DNA of 64,000 nucleotides from contig OY821786.1 of the NCBI GenBank assembly GCA_963682175.1, positions 35,271,501-35,335,500 on the forward strand, given 5' to 3'. The notes under the pieces were generated by a model that was given only the letters and a program-made list of their open reading frames with translations, was not told the origin of the DNA and did not search any database. How positions within the stretch are numbered: the first letter of the stretch is position 1; each line of letters opens with the position of its first letter. Shown one piece after another: positions 27,708 through 40,353 of the stretch. This DNA is from Triglochin maritima. Lineage: Eukaryota; Streptophyta; Magnoliopsida; Alismatales; Juncaginaceae. A program made the position numbers and the translations under genes.

Positions 27708-29612
27708 TCTGTCTGTACTTTTCAAATTTTGTACCAAGTTACAAAAGGCGATGAGTAATTGTTAAAATGAGAAACTTAAACTGTAAATTCATGAAAGTTT
27801 TATTTGTACAGATAGAATTCGTTATGCGTTTGTGCATACAGTTTTGTATGTATTAAAGGAAAAACTGTAAAAATGCAACCTAGAGATGCAACCTAAGTAT
27901 TAAACTGGTAGGGTGATCTGTTTATGTTTTTCTCGTGTTAGTAGTGACATAATATGAAATACGGGTTTTTTTTTGTGAGTTAAAAATGTTATCTTGCCGA
28001 TGAAATGTTTTAGAATTTAGATTGTGAATGTAAATTAACAATTGTTTTCTGGATTTGCTTGATAACTACTTGCTTGAGTGGGGAATTGAAAATGCTTAGT
28101 GATTTGAAAATGTGAATTTTTTGAGTTATTAAAAAAGACTGTTTGCATGAATATAAACCAGAAGGTATTTGCAAATGTAATGCAAGTGGACATGTTCAAT
28201 CATCACCCGGTAATCGTGTTCTATTTGAATATCAACTTGGCACTTGGAGTACGGAACTTGCCTATGTGAACTAGGGCCTCTGGTTTGGAGGCCATGGGAG
28301 CTGTTAGCCTGGGACCTCTCTTCACTTCTTGTTATAAGACTGCAATATTTTAGGTACCCAGTGTTGGCAGGATAAATTCAAATTCAGCCGCTGCTAACCT
28401 CCTACATTTGGACTTCTGTATCCATCACTTATATATATTTTATAAATACTTTCTGGGATTTTTATTTTCTTGTGGACATTAATAATATTGTTAACTTAAA
28501 AATCTGCTCATTCCAAACTTGGACCTTACTCTATTCAATGTAATGGGTTCACATGGGAGTGACGGGCCGTTGAAGTCATCCAACCATTTTTCGGAACATC
28601 GAATCTGGTTTTTTTATTTCAAAGGAAAAACTGGTAATCGCTTTTAATCCTCTAACCTAAACCCGAGCTTAATCAGATAGTTATATTCAAATTCCCTCCA
28701 CTACAAACTAGCTTAAATACCCGCTCACATGGTATTGGCGGCTTCAAACATCTTTAAAACATTCTAGCCATTAAATGCTAATCACGAACTTCAACATTAC
28801 ATTTTTTATGTGACACAGAAAAAACACGATTGCAAGGAAAGAAGGCATGATTTACACGAAATTTAGATGTTAAGCATCTTTTACAGTCTAATCAGTTGGT
28901 TTCCACTTGAAATGGTTGCTTAAGGCATCTCTTAGTATAAAAACACTAATTTGCCATGGGATTTTATTATAAAAAATCATAGTAATTATTTATTAGCAAT
29001 TTTCTTAATACGATATATATCAAGAAAGTACACAACTGTTTAACATGAAAAAAAATACATAACACGACATAGTACGATTAATTGGCCTCCCAGAGGTAGC
29101 AAGTGTTTGCTTACGAGTTGTCTTCAATCCCGACCCACACTTATAAGATGCATAGGCTACTCTTGTGAGGGGACGATAAGCGTCCCCGAAGTTTCAACCT
29201 CCACGTCCACAATCACTAATAGACACAGGAAAAAACAGATGACACATGAGACCTTTAGGGAAGAGAAAAAAATCTTAAAGTATGATTGAATTGTAAGAAG
29301 TTGTGAAAAATTCAGAACTCAGTTTTGTGACATCTTAAAATTGTAAACGAAAAAGTAAAAAAAAAAAAATCACTCCACAAGAATTTAGAACTCATAGAAC
29401 TTAAGTTTCAAAATTATTTTAAATTTTCCTACAAGTCAATCACCACAAAATAACTCGGTCCCAAAGTGTTGTTAGGATTAATCAAAAGATAATCAAGAAA
29501 CTAAAACTCATGCTCCACAACAAACAAACAAAAACACAAACAAACACTGGTGATGTGCTAAAAAATAAAAACTGAAAGAGGAAAAGCAGCAGACGAGTCG
29601 AGCGATGCGGGG
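27708..29612. other. Intergenic spacer between VPS13 and the DUF616 gene
   Basis: It holds the VPS13 3' UTR (first few hundred bases) and the promoter and 5' UTR of the downstream gene. The last ~100 bases are an A/C-rich leader typical of a plant 5' UTR. I found no ORF with homology, RNA gene or complete transposon. Confidence 0.6.
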
Positions 29613-29637
29613 ATGGCTCAATTCCGGGAGCAGTTAG
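29605..29637 (+). promoter_or_regulatory. uORF overlapping the DUF616 start codon
   Basis: An ATG at 29605 opens a 10-codon frame that ends with TAG at 29635-29637, out of frame with the main ATG at 29613. If the transcript starts upstream of 29605, ribosomes using this ATG would bypass the main start, lowering expression. No transcript data are available to confirm the leader. Confidence 0.6.
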
Positions 29638-32600
29638 GGATTCGGATCCCGCACAAGCACACCCGGATCCGCCGCGGGAAGGGTTTCCGACGGGTCCTCT
29701 CGCCTCCGGTCGCCGCCGTCGTCTTCCTCTTCCTAGTCGTCACCCTCTTCGCCTTCTGGCTTCTCTCCTCCGATAGAGGTGGGTTTGAGAGCTTTTTTTT
29801 AAGGTTTGATTTGATTTTGATTGGTTTGGTGTGGTTTTGAGGTGTTTGAAGTTGGATTTTTTATGATTTAGTTGGAGTTGGAAGGGTTGGTTTTTGTTTG
29901 GGTTGGAAAGGTGAGATTTGGTTTAGTTTGATTTGATTTCATTTGATTTGAGGGGGTAAAGGTTTGATTTTGTTGAGTTGAAGGGGTAAAGACTTTGTTT
30001 GGTTTGAAGAGGTTTGTAAAGGTTGGATTTTTGTGGGTTTAGTACTTTTGTGGGAGTTTGAAGTGGGTTGAATTGAATGGGGGTGGAATTAGTTTTTGGG
30101 GTGGATTTGAGGGGTAAAAGTTGAATTTTTATGGGTTTCTAGTGGGAGTTGGAATGGTTGGATTTTTTTGGTTTTGACTTGGATTGGGTAAATATTCGAT
30201 TCTGAATGCTGTTGGTGTGGGATGACGAGAGGGTAAGATTGGGTTTGTAGGTTGAAGTTTTAAAAGTGTTAGAATGCTTTCGGTGAAGAATCTGAAGATT
30301 GGTAGGTTCCGAATGATTTTGGTGAGTAGTAGTTTTTAGATGGTTTTTGAAAGATAGAAGGAGAAAAAAATAATCTCAACATGTTGGATTTTGTTTGGTA
30401 TTGTGTGGTTTTAAGGGGTAAAGATTCGATTTTGAATGCTGTTGCTATGGGGTGTAGGTTTGTTTTGTGAATGGGTTGATTTTTAGGGGTTTGTAAAATG
30501 ATTGTGTTTAGGTTGGTGTAGGTGAAGATTGAGTTCGTAATGCTTTTGGTGTGGGTTGAAGGGGATGGAAGTATTATTTAAAAATAAAAATTTGAAAATC
30601 TCGATGTGTTGAATCTTCTTTGGTGTGGTATAAATAATTATAAGGAGTGAAGCTTGGGAATGGGAATTAGGTGCTTCATGGGTTGGTTGAGGGTTCTGGG
30701 TTTAAAGGACAGAAACTTATATTCTCTCATCGTCTCACATCTATCCTAATAGGAGAGACTCCATCTCTCTCTTTTTCCTCTCTCCCATTGCTATCCAAGC
30801 ATACCATTTGTGTAATTTTAGCTTGATCAATTCAAAGTTGGGCACGAGATTTGCTTATGTGTTGTATTTCAGATGGAGGTGGTGAACTGGTGATGTTTGT
30901 GTTTTCCACCTTTGTGGGTATCAAATGATCGATTTGGCCCCCTAATTGTTTACTCTTCTTGTGATTTTGTTACTCTTCCTTGTCAACCACTATTAATATT
31001 GTGGCAGCCTACAAGTGATGTACATGGGTTGGAAGGTAAAGGGAATGAAGGATTGGATTTTGATAGCTTAGAAGTAAATTTAGTTCTTGGTGGAAAACTC
31101 ATTCGACTTTTATGTTATTCATCTGTTTTGGTTGGTGTCGCAAATTAGTTGCCGGATTTAGATCGGTAGAGCTGGTTAAATTTGCTTGATAATTAGATTG
31201 GTATCTTGAATTTTTGTGTTCATTTAACTTTTAGTTTCTGGTAGTTGGTGTATGGGATACTTAAATTTGATGCGCTTTGTTTGTGTTTCTTTATGTTTTT
31301 TTCAGGATAAAAATTCTCTGGCAGGTAATTGTTAAACTGAAATGGATTTAATGGATCTGTGTTACGCTTTGCAGATATTCAAAAACGATTTGATGATGTG
31401 TATGAGGATGATGAGGAAGGCCTTGACATTCAGTCTCCTTTTAACAAGTCCATGCCTGATAGGAAGTTGAGGTTTGGCAGAGGGTTGGGGACTGGTGGTC
31501 GTGATTCGAGGTACTGGGACAAAGATGACAGAAGAAGGGATGACGAGTATGATGAAGATAGTCTTGACATCTCTGCTGTTGGAGGCAGCGAGGATGATGA
31601 ATCTGTGACCAAGAACCATCACAAGGCCAAAGTAGGACAAGGTAGTGGGGAGGAGAAGTTTCACGAGGGTAGAGGACTATACGATGAAGCGGGTCGCAAT
31701 GAACTTAAGCAGTTCGAGGAGAGGTATAAGGAATCTCTGAACAATGCGGAGCAGTCAGCAGAGCAGAACAAGGGTGCCGGGGATGTCAATCCTGCTGGTG
31801 ACTACGATGATAGTATTGACATAGATGATGACATGAACAAGCCTGAGGATCTAGAGCATGAAGAACATCACATGCACGAAGGCATTGATGCAGATAGCAC
31901 TGTGAACAAGCCTACGGATTTAGATCATGAAGAATATAACACACATGAAGGCAGAATTAGAAAGTCACGTTTATGGACAGAAATTGGAGTGGTTAACAAC
32001 TCTGAAGCAAATCCTTTTGAAAATATAGCTTCTTCGGTTTTCTTGAAATCTAGTGGCAATGCAAAACTAGAACATGAAGAGGAGGGTGGTGGAGCATCAA
32101 TTAGAAAAGCTTACATCTCCAAGCACAAACCTAGTGTCAAAGTTAAAACAAGACGCCGTATGTATCTATTTTTGTCTTTTGATTTACTTGCAAATAGTTT
32201 AAAGACGGGGGATTGTTGGTTAAATGTAATCAATAGTAGGTAGTTATGCATTTCCCTTGCCTCTTCAGTTAAGGCAGTTTTTGTACCAGTCATTGGTGTT
32301 GCTTCGTGCATCCATAGCTTTGAGCCTTTGACCAATTACAATGTAAAATATGGCTATACAAAATGCCAAAAAAATAGGGGTAAAGTTGTATTTTGTGATT
32401 ATATAGGCTATATATGTAGGCACTGATGGGTAAGAGAACCTATTGATGTTTTGATATTGGGCTAATGTAAGGTAGTTCTGACAAAATTGCTTGCGAGGTT
32501 TATTGTCCGATTTTGAGATTTTCAGCACATTGAATAAAGATTTTAGTTCTTGCAACTGTAAATTTTACAGCTTACAATTGTAGGTTATTGTCTGTTTGTT

Positions 32601-35173
32601 GATTTTTAAAAAAATCATCATTTACCTTTCAGGTTCATTCTGTGCAATGAAGTTACTGAACTCTACAAAACTTTTTGAGCCACCGGATAATCGAAAGTTT
32701 TTGAGATTTGCCTTGCAATATAAGGAAGTTGAAGACAGACCAGATGGTGTAGACGAGTGGAAACCTCATTTTGCTGGTCACCAGAGTCTCCAGGAAAGGG
32801 AGGAATCATTTTATGCTCGTGACCAGAAAATTAATTGTGGATTTGTTAAAGGTCCAGAGGGAACACAAAGTACAGGATTTGACTTGGGCGAAGATGATGT
32901 GAGATTCATGAGCAGTTGCCACATAGCTGTTTCATCTTGCATTTTTGGAAACTCTGACCGTCTGAGAACACCCTATGCCAAAGTGGTGGGTGATATGGAT
33001 TGTGAGAATTCACTTTACTAATTTAGCTGCACCACAAATCTACTGTTTCATATTGATATCATAACTTATAGTTTACGCACTTGCATCATTTTGCACATAT
33101 AATCCTTAGTATTTTATGTAATTTATTATTTTCTACATTAAAGTTCCTCCTATTTTTCTATATATTTCCACACATTACACTCGATTTTGCAGCCTTGACA
33201 ACAATGAACATCCTTATTGTTGGATTTGCTTTCCCGCTGTACAGTAGTCAACGATGTACAGCCTTGACAACAATGTACCTGTAGTCAACGTCGTATCAAA
33301 TTATCAATTAAAATCGTTCAGTAATTTAACTAATCACTGTTTTTTCCCGTAGAATAATTTGTATAAAATATTATGAAGTTCTTGCTATTGGACAAGTCCT
33401 ACATCTCATAAAATAACTTCACTTTATCAACTTCACTTTCCTAACTAACTTCACTTTCTTAAGTTGCATAAGTCATTGAAGTGCTTCATCTTGTCCACGA
33501 TGTCAAGCATAGAGTTGTGAATTTTTGTTGTATGTTTTTTACTCTCAATTTTTCCTGAGTGCAGATCTCACGTCCATCAAGAAAAAGTGTGTGTTTCGTT
33601 ATGTTTGTGGATGAGAAAACATTGCAAACATTAACATATGAAGGTCATCAACCGGATAGTATGGGATTCATTGGTTTGTGGAAAATTGTGTTGGTCAAGA
33701 ATATGCCATATGATGACATGAGAAGAGTTGGAAAAATTCCTAAATTTTTGGCTCATCGACTATTTCCTTCTGCAAGGTATATCTAGCATCCAAATATATG
33801 TTATCTTTTCTTTATTAGTAGCCGATAACAAAATTTACATTTGATGTTTAAGTTTTCTTTTTGCTTGATTGCTGGAATCATGGTTTTCTCAATGCTGATT
33901 TCTTTTATCTTACTTGGGAGGAACTTACAGTCTCTTTTCTCTACAACTTGAAACTTCATGTACAATATTTATGCTCCATTTACACAGCTTATGTGGTGTC
34001 CTTTTTAGGTATTCTATCTGGCTGGATAGCAAATTGCGCCTGCAGAGTGATCCAGTCGTAATCCTTGAATACTTCCTTTGGCGGAAAGGATATGAATATG
34101 CGATTTCCAACCATTATGATCGACATTGCGTATGGGACGAGGTTCTACAAAACAAGAGGCTTAACAAGTACAACCACACCATTATAGACGAACAGTTTGC
34201 TTTCTACCAAGCTGACGGCTTGAAACGTTACGACCCATCGGACCCTGACCGCTTACTGCCTAGCTGTATGTCTATAATTTAGCATGATTTCTCATTAAGA
34301 ACCATAAAATACTTCTCTGTGGATATTTAACTGTGAAACGAATAATCATGGACAGATGTCCCCGAGGGGTCTTTCATACTGAGAGCACATACACCAATGT
34401 CGAACCTCTTCTCGTGTCTCTGGTTCAATGAGGTGGAGCGTTTCACTCCGAGGGACCAGCTCAGTTTTGCATATACGTACTTGAAACTAAGAAGGATGAA
34501 CCCCGAAAAGCCTTTCCATCTCCATATGTTCAAGGTGTGTAACAATGAAGTGGTGCTGTTCAAATTAAGTTTTATACCCTGCCACAGATGTGCTGAATGA
34601 AAAGAGGAAAAAAATAGAAGACCAACTCTATAGGATGTGATTGGCTTTCCAAAAGAACTTCATGAAAGTTGATAACTGAAGTTCTAAAATGCCTTAAGAA
34701 AATATCTCATTGAGTAGCGAGATCTCCTAACTCAACTTCCATGTTTCAAAAATGTATACACCTTCTTACCATTACTTTCACTCTAACCCCATGTGAAATA
34801 TGTCTGCCTTTAGGAAATTTGCATCTCATCATGATGGATTGATGGGTTTTGGGATAATGTCACGGTCTTCTGAAATGTCATACTTTTTTAGAAATGTGTT
34901 ATTTAGTATGATATCCCTGTTTTCATAAAAAAATCATAAATGTTGTCTTTTTTTATTCAACATGTTATCATAGCTCCCGAGTATTAGACGTTTAAATGCA
35001 CCCTTTAGGAGATAGTACTGTAAGGATTTATTCGTTGCTGGGTTATATCTTTCGTTATATATGCCAAAAAGTTCCTTCTTGCTCGTATTCAGGACTGTGA
35101 GAGGCGTGCCATCGCAAAGCTTTTCCGCCACAGAGTAAGTAAGAGACGTGTTCCCGTACAAGCTGTGGAGTGA
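29613..35173 (+). CDS. DUF616 (TOD1/MUCI70-type glycosyltransferase-like) single-pass membrane protein
   Basis: Predicted type II membrane protein of ~691 aa. A basic N-terminus (residues 1-32) is followed by one membrane span (33-51), an acidic low-complexity stem (~65-320, many Asp/Glu) and the DUF616 domain (~335-675; SFCAMKLLNST, GHQSLQEREESF, SIWLDSKLRL, MSNLFSCLWFNEV). Exons: 29613-29778, 30873-30889 and 31008-31035 (both candidate microexons), 31375-32157, 32633-32985, 33565-33776, 34009-34265, 34356-34534, 35093-35173. Without the microexons the frame is also kept. Family members include Arabidopsis TOD1 (Golgi, reported alkaline ceramidase activity), MUCI70 (mucilage polysaccharide) and EMB2756; the long acidic stem suggests the last type, but I cannot settle orthology. 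The N-terminus suggests Golgi/endomembrane anchoring. Exact enzyme activity is unknown. Confidence 0.9.
29779..30300 (+). promoter_or_regulatory. G/T-rich first intron start with TTTGATTTG motifs
   Basis: The first intron of the DUF616 gene opens with degenerate G/T-rich repeats. It holds exact TTTGATTTG copies at 29805-29813, 29927-29935 and 29942-29950. This fits the TTNGATYTG motif linked in Arabidopsis to intron-mediated enhancement of expression. The regulatory role here is inferred. Confidence 0.4.
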
Positions 35174-36782
35174 GGGATCGATCTCAGTTGTGCCTTCACT
35201 CTTGTTTTGCATTGAAAAGGGAGGATTCATTTTGATCGCAGACACGAGCTATGTGTAGTATGATAATGAGGGATTTGCGATGCTGCCGCCACGGTACATC
35301 TCATCTTACCATGGCAAAAGGAGGCCGAGGTTTTGCTTCGTGTTCATTTACTTTCTCAAAATCATATATATCATTCCATTTTAACAAGTGGCATTATTTT
35401 TCTTCAATATCTTCTTTTTGTTAATACGGACTCTTAGCATGAACAGAGCGTACTTTGCCATCCATTCTTGTAAAATTATGTGATCTGCCACTAACTGTAT
35501 TCATTGTATTCTGTTTCTTTAAATTTCTTGATTTTTTAGTATTGTTTTTACACTTGGTTATGTATTTTAACTGGTTACCCATGTAATCATATGTTTAGAA
35601 GGACCCTTCAGGTGATTTCTATGAAAGCATAAGTTCGTTGGATTTTAAAATGACATAATCAGCTGTTGTTGGTGTTGCCATCCTTCTAATTATTGTCTGA
35701 TCTTTATTCAGAATTTGTACTGATGGTTGGGCTTCAAATTATGCTTCAGGAATCAGGATGATGATATTGCAATCATTTTCAGCTTGTAAGGCTCATGTGA
35801 GATCATTTGTGATCGCATAAAAATAGATCACGTGAAATAGGGTTTGTTTTGTGATTGTTAACTTGGGCATTCGTTTTAATTTGGGATTTGAAAGTGTCAT
35901 TTTTAGATAATTATAAATATTTTTTTGGATGAACTTTTAAATGTTTAAAATATTTATGGTACGCTAATACCACTTCTGTCCAAAAGTCGGCAAAAACAAT
36001 TCTCAAGTTAGGATGTGAATTTGAAATTTCTACGCGACAATTTGATTTTAGACACTTCCAACTAATGGTATGATTATATGAATAATTTCTTACATTTTTA
36101 TGGTTTACGTGTGATTTTCTTATCTTAGTGTGTCGACAAATATCGTTATGTGATTTTTAATTTCTACTATTGCAAAAAACACATTTATTTATTTTATAGC
36201 ATTACTTATTTTCCATTATTTATTATATGTTACATATATTTATCGCTAGTCCTTTTTTTTTTGCTTTACTTCCGATTAATATAATTCAGACGTTAAACTA
36301 AATCTTATTATATGTTAAAAAAAATATTTGGAATCGCACAATGACTAATTTTGTTGAGCAAGCTTTATGTAGTTTCTAATGAAATCGACTACACGCAACA
36401 TTCTAATATATGCATCAATATGCCTTTTACCAAAGCAACAAATCGAAATTCAAGAAAATGAGAAATTTGATCTTTAGAGATAATATTACCAAGACAAAAA
36501 AATAATAATATAAATATTTTTCTTTTCATTGTTTTTGCTTCAAAATAAGTGAAGGAATCCAAAGCAAGGATTGCTAACATATTCAAAGCCCTATACGGAT
36601 GGATAAAAGGATATGTAATACAAAGATGTAATAAATAAACAAACTAACCTCACATTCTCAAAGATCTAGAACTCAAATTATTCTAAAACTCCCTTCTAAG
36701 AGGACCCCGATATATTACAAGCAATGCATCGAGCCATCGGAGCACATATTACTCCTAAGGTTAGAAAAGACTATCTTTACGC
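35174..36782. other. Convergent intergenic spacer (DUF616 / kinase)
   Basis: It contains the 3' UTRs of two converging genes. The sequence is AT-rich. I see no ORF with homology, no RNA gene and no bounded mobile element. Confidence 0.55.
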
Positions 36783-39700
36783 TCATTGTGTTTGATTTGG
36801 TCTCTGCATTGCCATAAATCTTCTTCTACTTTCTACTTTAGTGGTGTCGCCGCCGAGTCGAGCTAGGTGGTGCATTCTTCTCTTTAAGGACTCTGTGACA
36901 CCCACATCGGCCTCTTCTGGCTTTCTATCGTCGTCATCCGAGTCCGTCAAGCATGCATCCTCGGTCAGACCATCACTTGTTTTTGTAACTTGGATGGCAT
37001 GCTTTAAACTCTCTATCACCTCAGGCATAGTTGGCCGGTCTTTAGGATTTTTCGATAGGCATCGGTTTGCTAGTTGGGCTACCAATCGAGCAGCGGATAG
37101 AGAGTATTCATTTCCAAGCCTAGGATCCATTATCATATAGAATCTCTTACTTTCTACCCGGAATTGGTTGACCCAAACAAGAAGCTTTTGCTCTCCTCTT
37201 GGGCGGTTTTGCTCCAAGGATCGTCTCCCAGTGAGCATTTCATACAAGACCACACCAAAGGTCCATACATCGCTTTTCATTGTCAAATGGCCGGTTTTGA
37301 TGTAGTCCGGGGCAGCATACCCGTGGGTACCAACTACCTGGTTGTAGTAGATACAATTATATGTACCAAAATATAAATGAAATATTATCGATAAACAAAC
37401 AAAACTAATAAGAAACCAACCAAATTACAAATAAAACCTCATTGCCGTAAACCAAAAGACACTCTACGCAAGCAATGTTCACGGAAATCTTAGGCGACTG
37501 GGATCAATGGTATTTCTGTAATTTAAATATAAAAAAACTATCGCCTAGGGAACCGCCTATTTCGCCCAGGCGACCACCTCGCCGGGTTGTCACCTACCAC
37601 CTACGTGAACACTGCATGCAAGTCTAAACATGTGGGTTTAAGGGAGAACAAAAAAAAAGCAATGCTTACCGCTGTGGTAACATGCGTACGGTCAGCTGCT
37701 GGTCCCTCCCTTGCCAGCCCAAAATCAGATAATTTAGGTATGAGCTCCCTGTCCAGAAGCACATTTGATGCTTTTAAGTCCCGATAAATTACCTGAACAA
37801 AAAATATAGAGCAAAATATACTTAGATGCCATGAAAATGAATGCAGATTTTGGACGAGAACTAGTCGTTTATGCAATCAATCATCAAGTCCTAACTGATT
37901 GGTTGCCTCAGAAATGTATTTGAGAAATTAGTAATTTTCCGTCAATATGCTAGTGTGTCATAGAACCAATTTACAAAGGGAAAGGTCTACCATGAGTAGT
38001 TAAAGTAAGCAGAAACACTAACGAATATTGTATTTTGTAAAAAGGAAAAAAAATTCATATTCTATAATAGAAAGTTAAGCAACCTTTGATAAATCACAGT
38101 TATCACCATGTGGTCTAGAGAGAGCATTTAAATCAGCCACAAACTTATGTTCTATAGGTGGGAGTGAATTTCAGATGACCACCACCACTTTGAGTTGCTG
38201 TTATTGACATCAGATAACGAAGTTGAGTGAATGTCGACTTCCTTTGGTTAAATCCAATCACCCAAATGATTAAAATCCACAATAATTTACTAACGTGATG
38301 ACTTTTATCTTATCCTGTTTATTGTAGCAACAACAACAAGGTATACTACTCAAGTTTATTGACAATATTTTGCAGATTATAATAAGTTATTATACATATG
38401 AACCACAGTATTATTTTGTTGATTTCAGATTATCATCACCCTGTATAGTTCTATCATGGAACTGGAAACTAAGATTTTATGATTTTATCTATCATGTCAT
38501 ACATTAAAAATGAAGGAACAAGGAACTTGGAAAATAAAAGAATGTTTTTTTACATACCGGGGTTTCCAACCCTTCATGCAAGTATCTCAATCCTTCAGCT
38601 GCACCCAGAATTATATCCAATCTCGTGTCCCAACGGAGAGGAGGGTACGCTCGATTGAACAAATGATCTTCCAAGCTCTTATTAGGCATATACTCGTACA
38701 CTAATAGCCTCTCAATTCCTCTTTCGCCATCCACGGCACAATATCCAATGAGTTTAACAAGATTAGGGTGTTCAACGATGCCGAGAAATTGAACTTCTGC
38801 CAACCATTGCTTGTGACCCTAGTAAAACAAATAAAAGAATGACTTCTTCTCCTTGGGAGAGGATATATATATGGTGCATTCGAGTAATAGCTAGACACCA
38901 TCCTGCTACTTCTGTAGTGGACAAGTCTATAGATTTTAATTTACAACCATATCATGTGTATGTGACTCGTGTTAAAGTAATAAGTCTACCATGTAAATAT
39001 CATGCTTTAAGTAACAATTTAGATCGAAAAAAGGAGATTCTTTGAAAAGGCAATTTGTAATGGTCATGAACTGAAGAAACTATTTACTTAACAATCTCCA
39101 TACCCTTCTCCTAAGACGTCTTATATGCATTGGTGTTGAATCGCCCCTACGTAATAATTTATTGTCTGAGTTGAGACTCAGCATTAGCAAGAACAATACT
39201 TTGATTCAAACTGTTAAGAACTATCTCAAGAAAATCGAGGAGATATTGGTTGATTGACATTAAAATTTATAGTCAACTTTTCTTTTGGGAAAATAATTAA
39301 TTATATCGCTTAAAGGTTAAGTTTGTCACTACTTCCAGAATAAATAAATAAAATTCGTGCAAGTGAAAAGCTGTATCCACTTAACTTTCTCCATATTCCC
39401 CTTACACGATGATAATAACTTGATGATGACTTTACTCTTTTTTTACAACCTTAAATCACCATTTCCAGGAGCACAATATCCAAAAATTTGTTGTGTATGA
39501 GTTCATGTCTTCATGATACATTCAACAAATTATGGTTTGTGATACATTACTGTATACGGGATTATTAAGCAGATATTATTCGTCAACTACGTCACCAAGT
39601 TCATTGTTCTTTGTTCACATACATCACCACTTATAATTTGCTCCAGAGCGAAATTCACAGAATGGAATAATGGGCACCCTTAATATTTTTCATTACACTC

Positions 39701-40353
39701 AACCGAAAGATGTTCTTCAAGTTCTTTTCCTCCAGATTTGGCAAGTTCATATTTAACTTCCACTTCCCTACATGCATCTTACACTACAAGAATTAGACGG
39801 TTCTTATGCACTTTAATGAAAAGATAACATTCCAAACATGAGTTAGCAAGCGCAACCACAATATATTTCATGATAACAACACATTTTACTTATTACTACA
39901 ATAAGGTGTCAATGATAATTGATATCTGAATTTGAATTTGGTGTAAGGATTTGAATAGCTACTGACCTGCAAACTGTTCTGGTTGAGCTTCTTTATCGCA
40001 ACCGGGATTTTTCCGGTCCGCCCACTGGAAGGCTTAATGATACCCTTGTAAACACTTCCAAATCCACCTTCGCCGATCTTAAACAACCTGCTGAAATCAT
40101 TTGTGGCTATCCTCAATTCCGCCAACTCAAAAACCCGCAAGTTCCCCGCTCGCTCTTCGTAAAGAGCTGAAATGGTTCTCTGTGACGATATCGAGGCGGA
40201 GCCAGAGGAGGTACTGGCCTGCCTGGCTGAGGCAGACACATTCGATGTTCCCGTTCCGTTTCCATTATTGGAGAACGGGAAGGAAGGAGGCGCCGAGTTT
40301 GGCTGAGATTTGCTTCTCTTGGACTTTTCCTTGAAGTAGTAGAAACACTTCAT
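36783..40353 (-). CDS. Receptor-like cytoplasmic kinase, subfamily VII (PBL19-like)
   Basis: Ser/Thr kinase of 441 aa from four exons on the minus strand: 40353-39967, 38818-38558, 37792-37670, 37337-36783. Kinase features: glycine loop GEGGFGSVY (94-102), ATP-binding Lys in VAIKK (121), catalytic YRDLKASN (219-226, Tyr in place of the usual His, common in RLCK-VII), DFG (239-241), and an activation segment ending YAAPDY (264-269) with APD for the usual APE, as in the PBL19 clade. The start at MKCF was chosen because related kinases begin so, with Cys3 a possible palmitoylation site; in-frame ATGs also lie at 40356 and 40389. The N-terminal ~75 residues are Ser-rich and disordered. The C-terminal tail has an acidic patch ([12 protein letters not shown]). 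No signal peptide or membrane span is seen, so it is cytoplasmic or membrane-associated. RLCK-VII kinases commonly relay immune-receptor signals; that role is inferred. Confidence 0.92.
37473..37614. mobile_element. 142-bp hAT-like MITE in a kinase intron
   Basis: Terminal inverted repeats are CAATGTTCACG (left) and CGTGAACACTG (right), matching 10 of 11. The flanking 8-mers TACGCAAG (37465-37472) and CATGCAAG (37615-37622) match at 6 of 8. The inside has GCCTAGG and GCCCAGGCG motifs. It lies between kinase exons 37792-37670 and 37337-36783. Confidence 0.65.

Noticed and set aside
31362..31664. 100-codon minus-strand frame opposite the DUF616 acidic stem
   Set aside because: It is the shadow of biased Asp/Glu codons on the coding strand.
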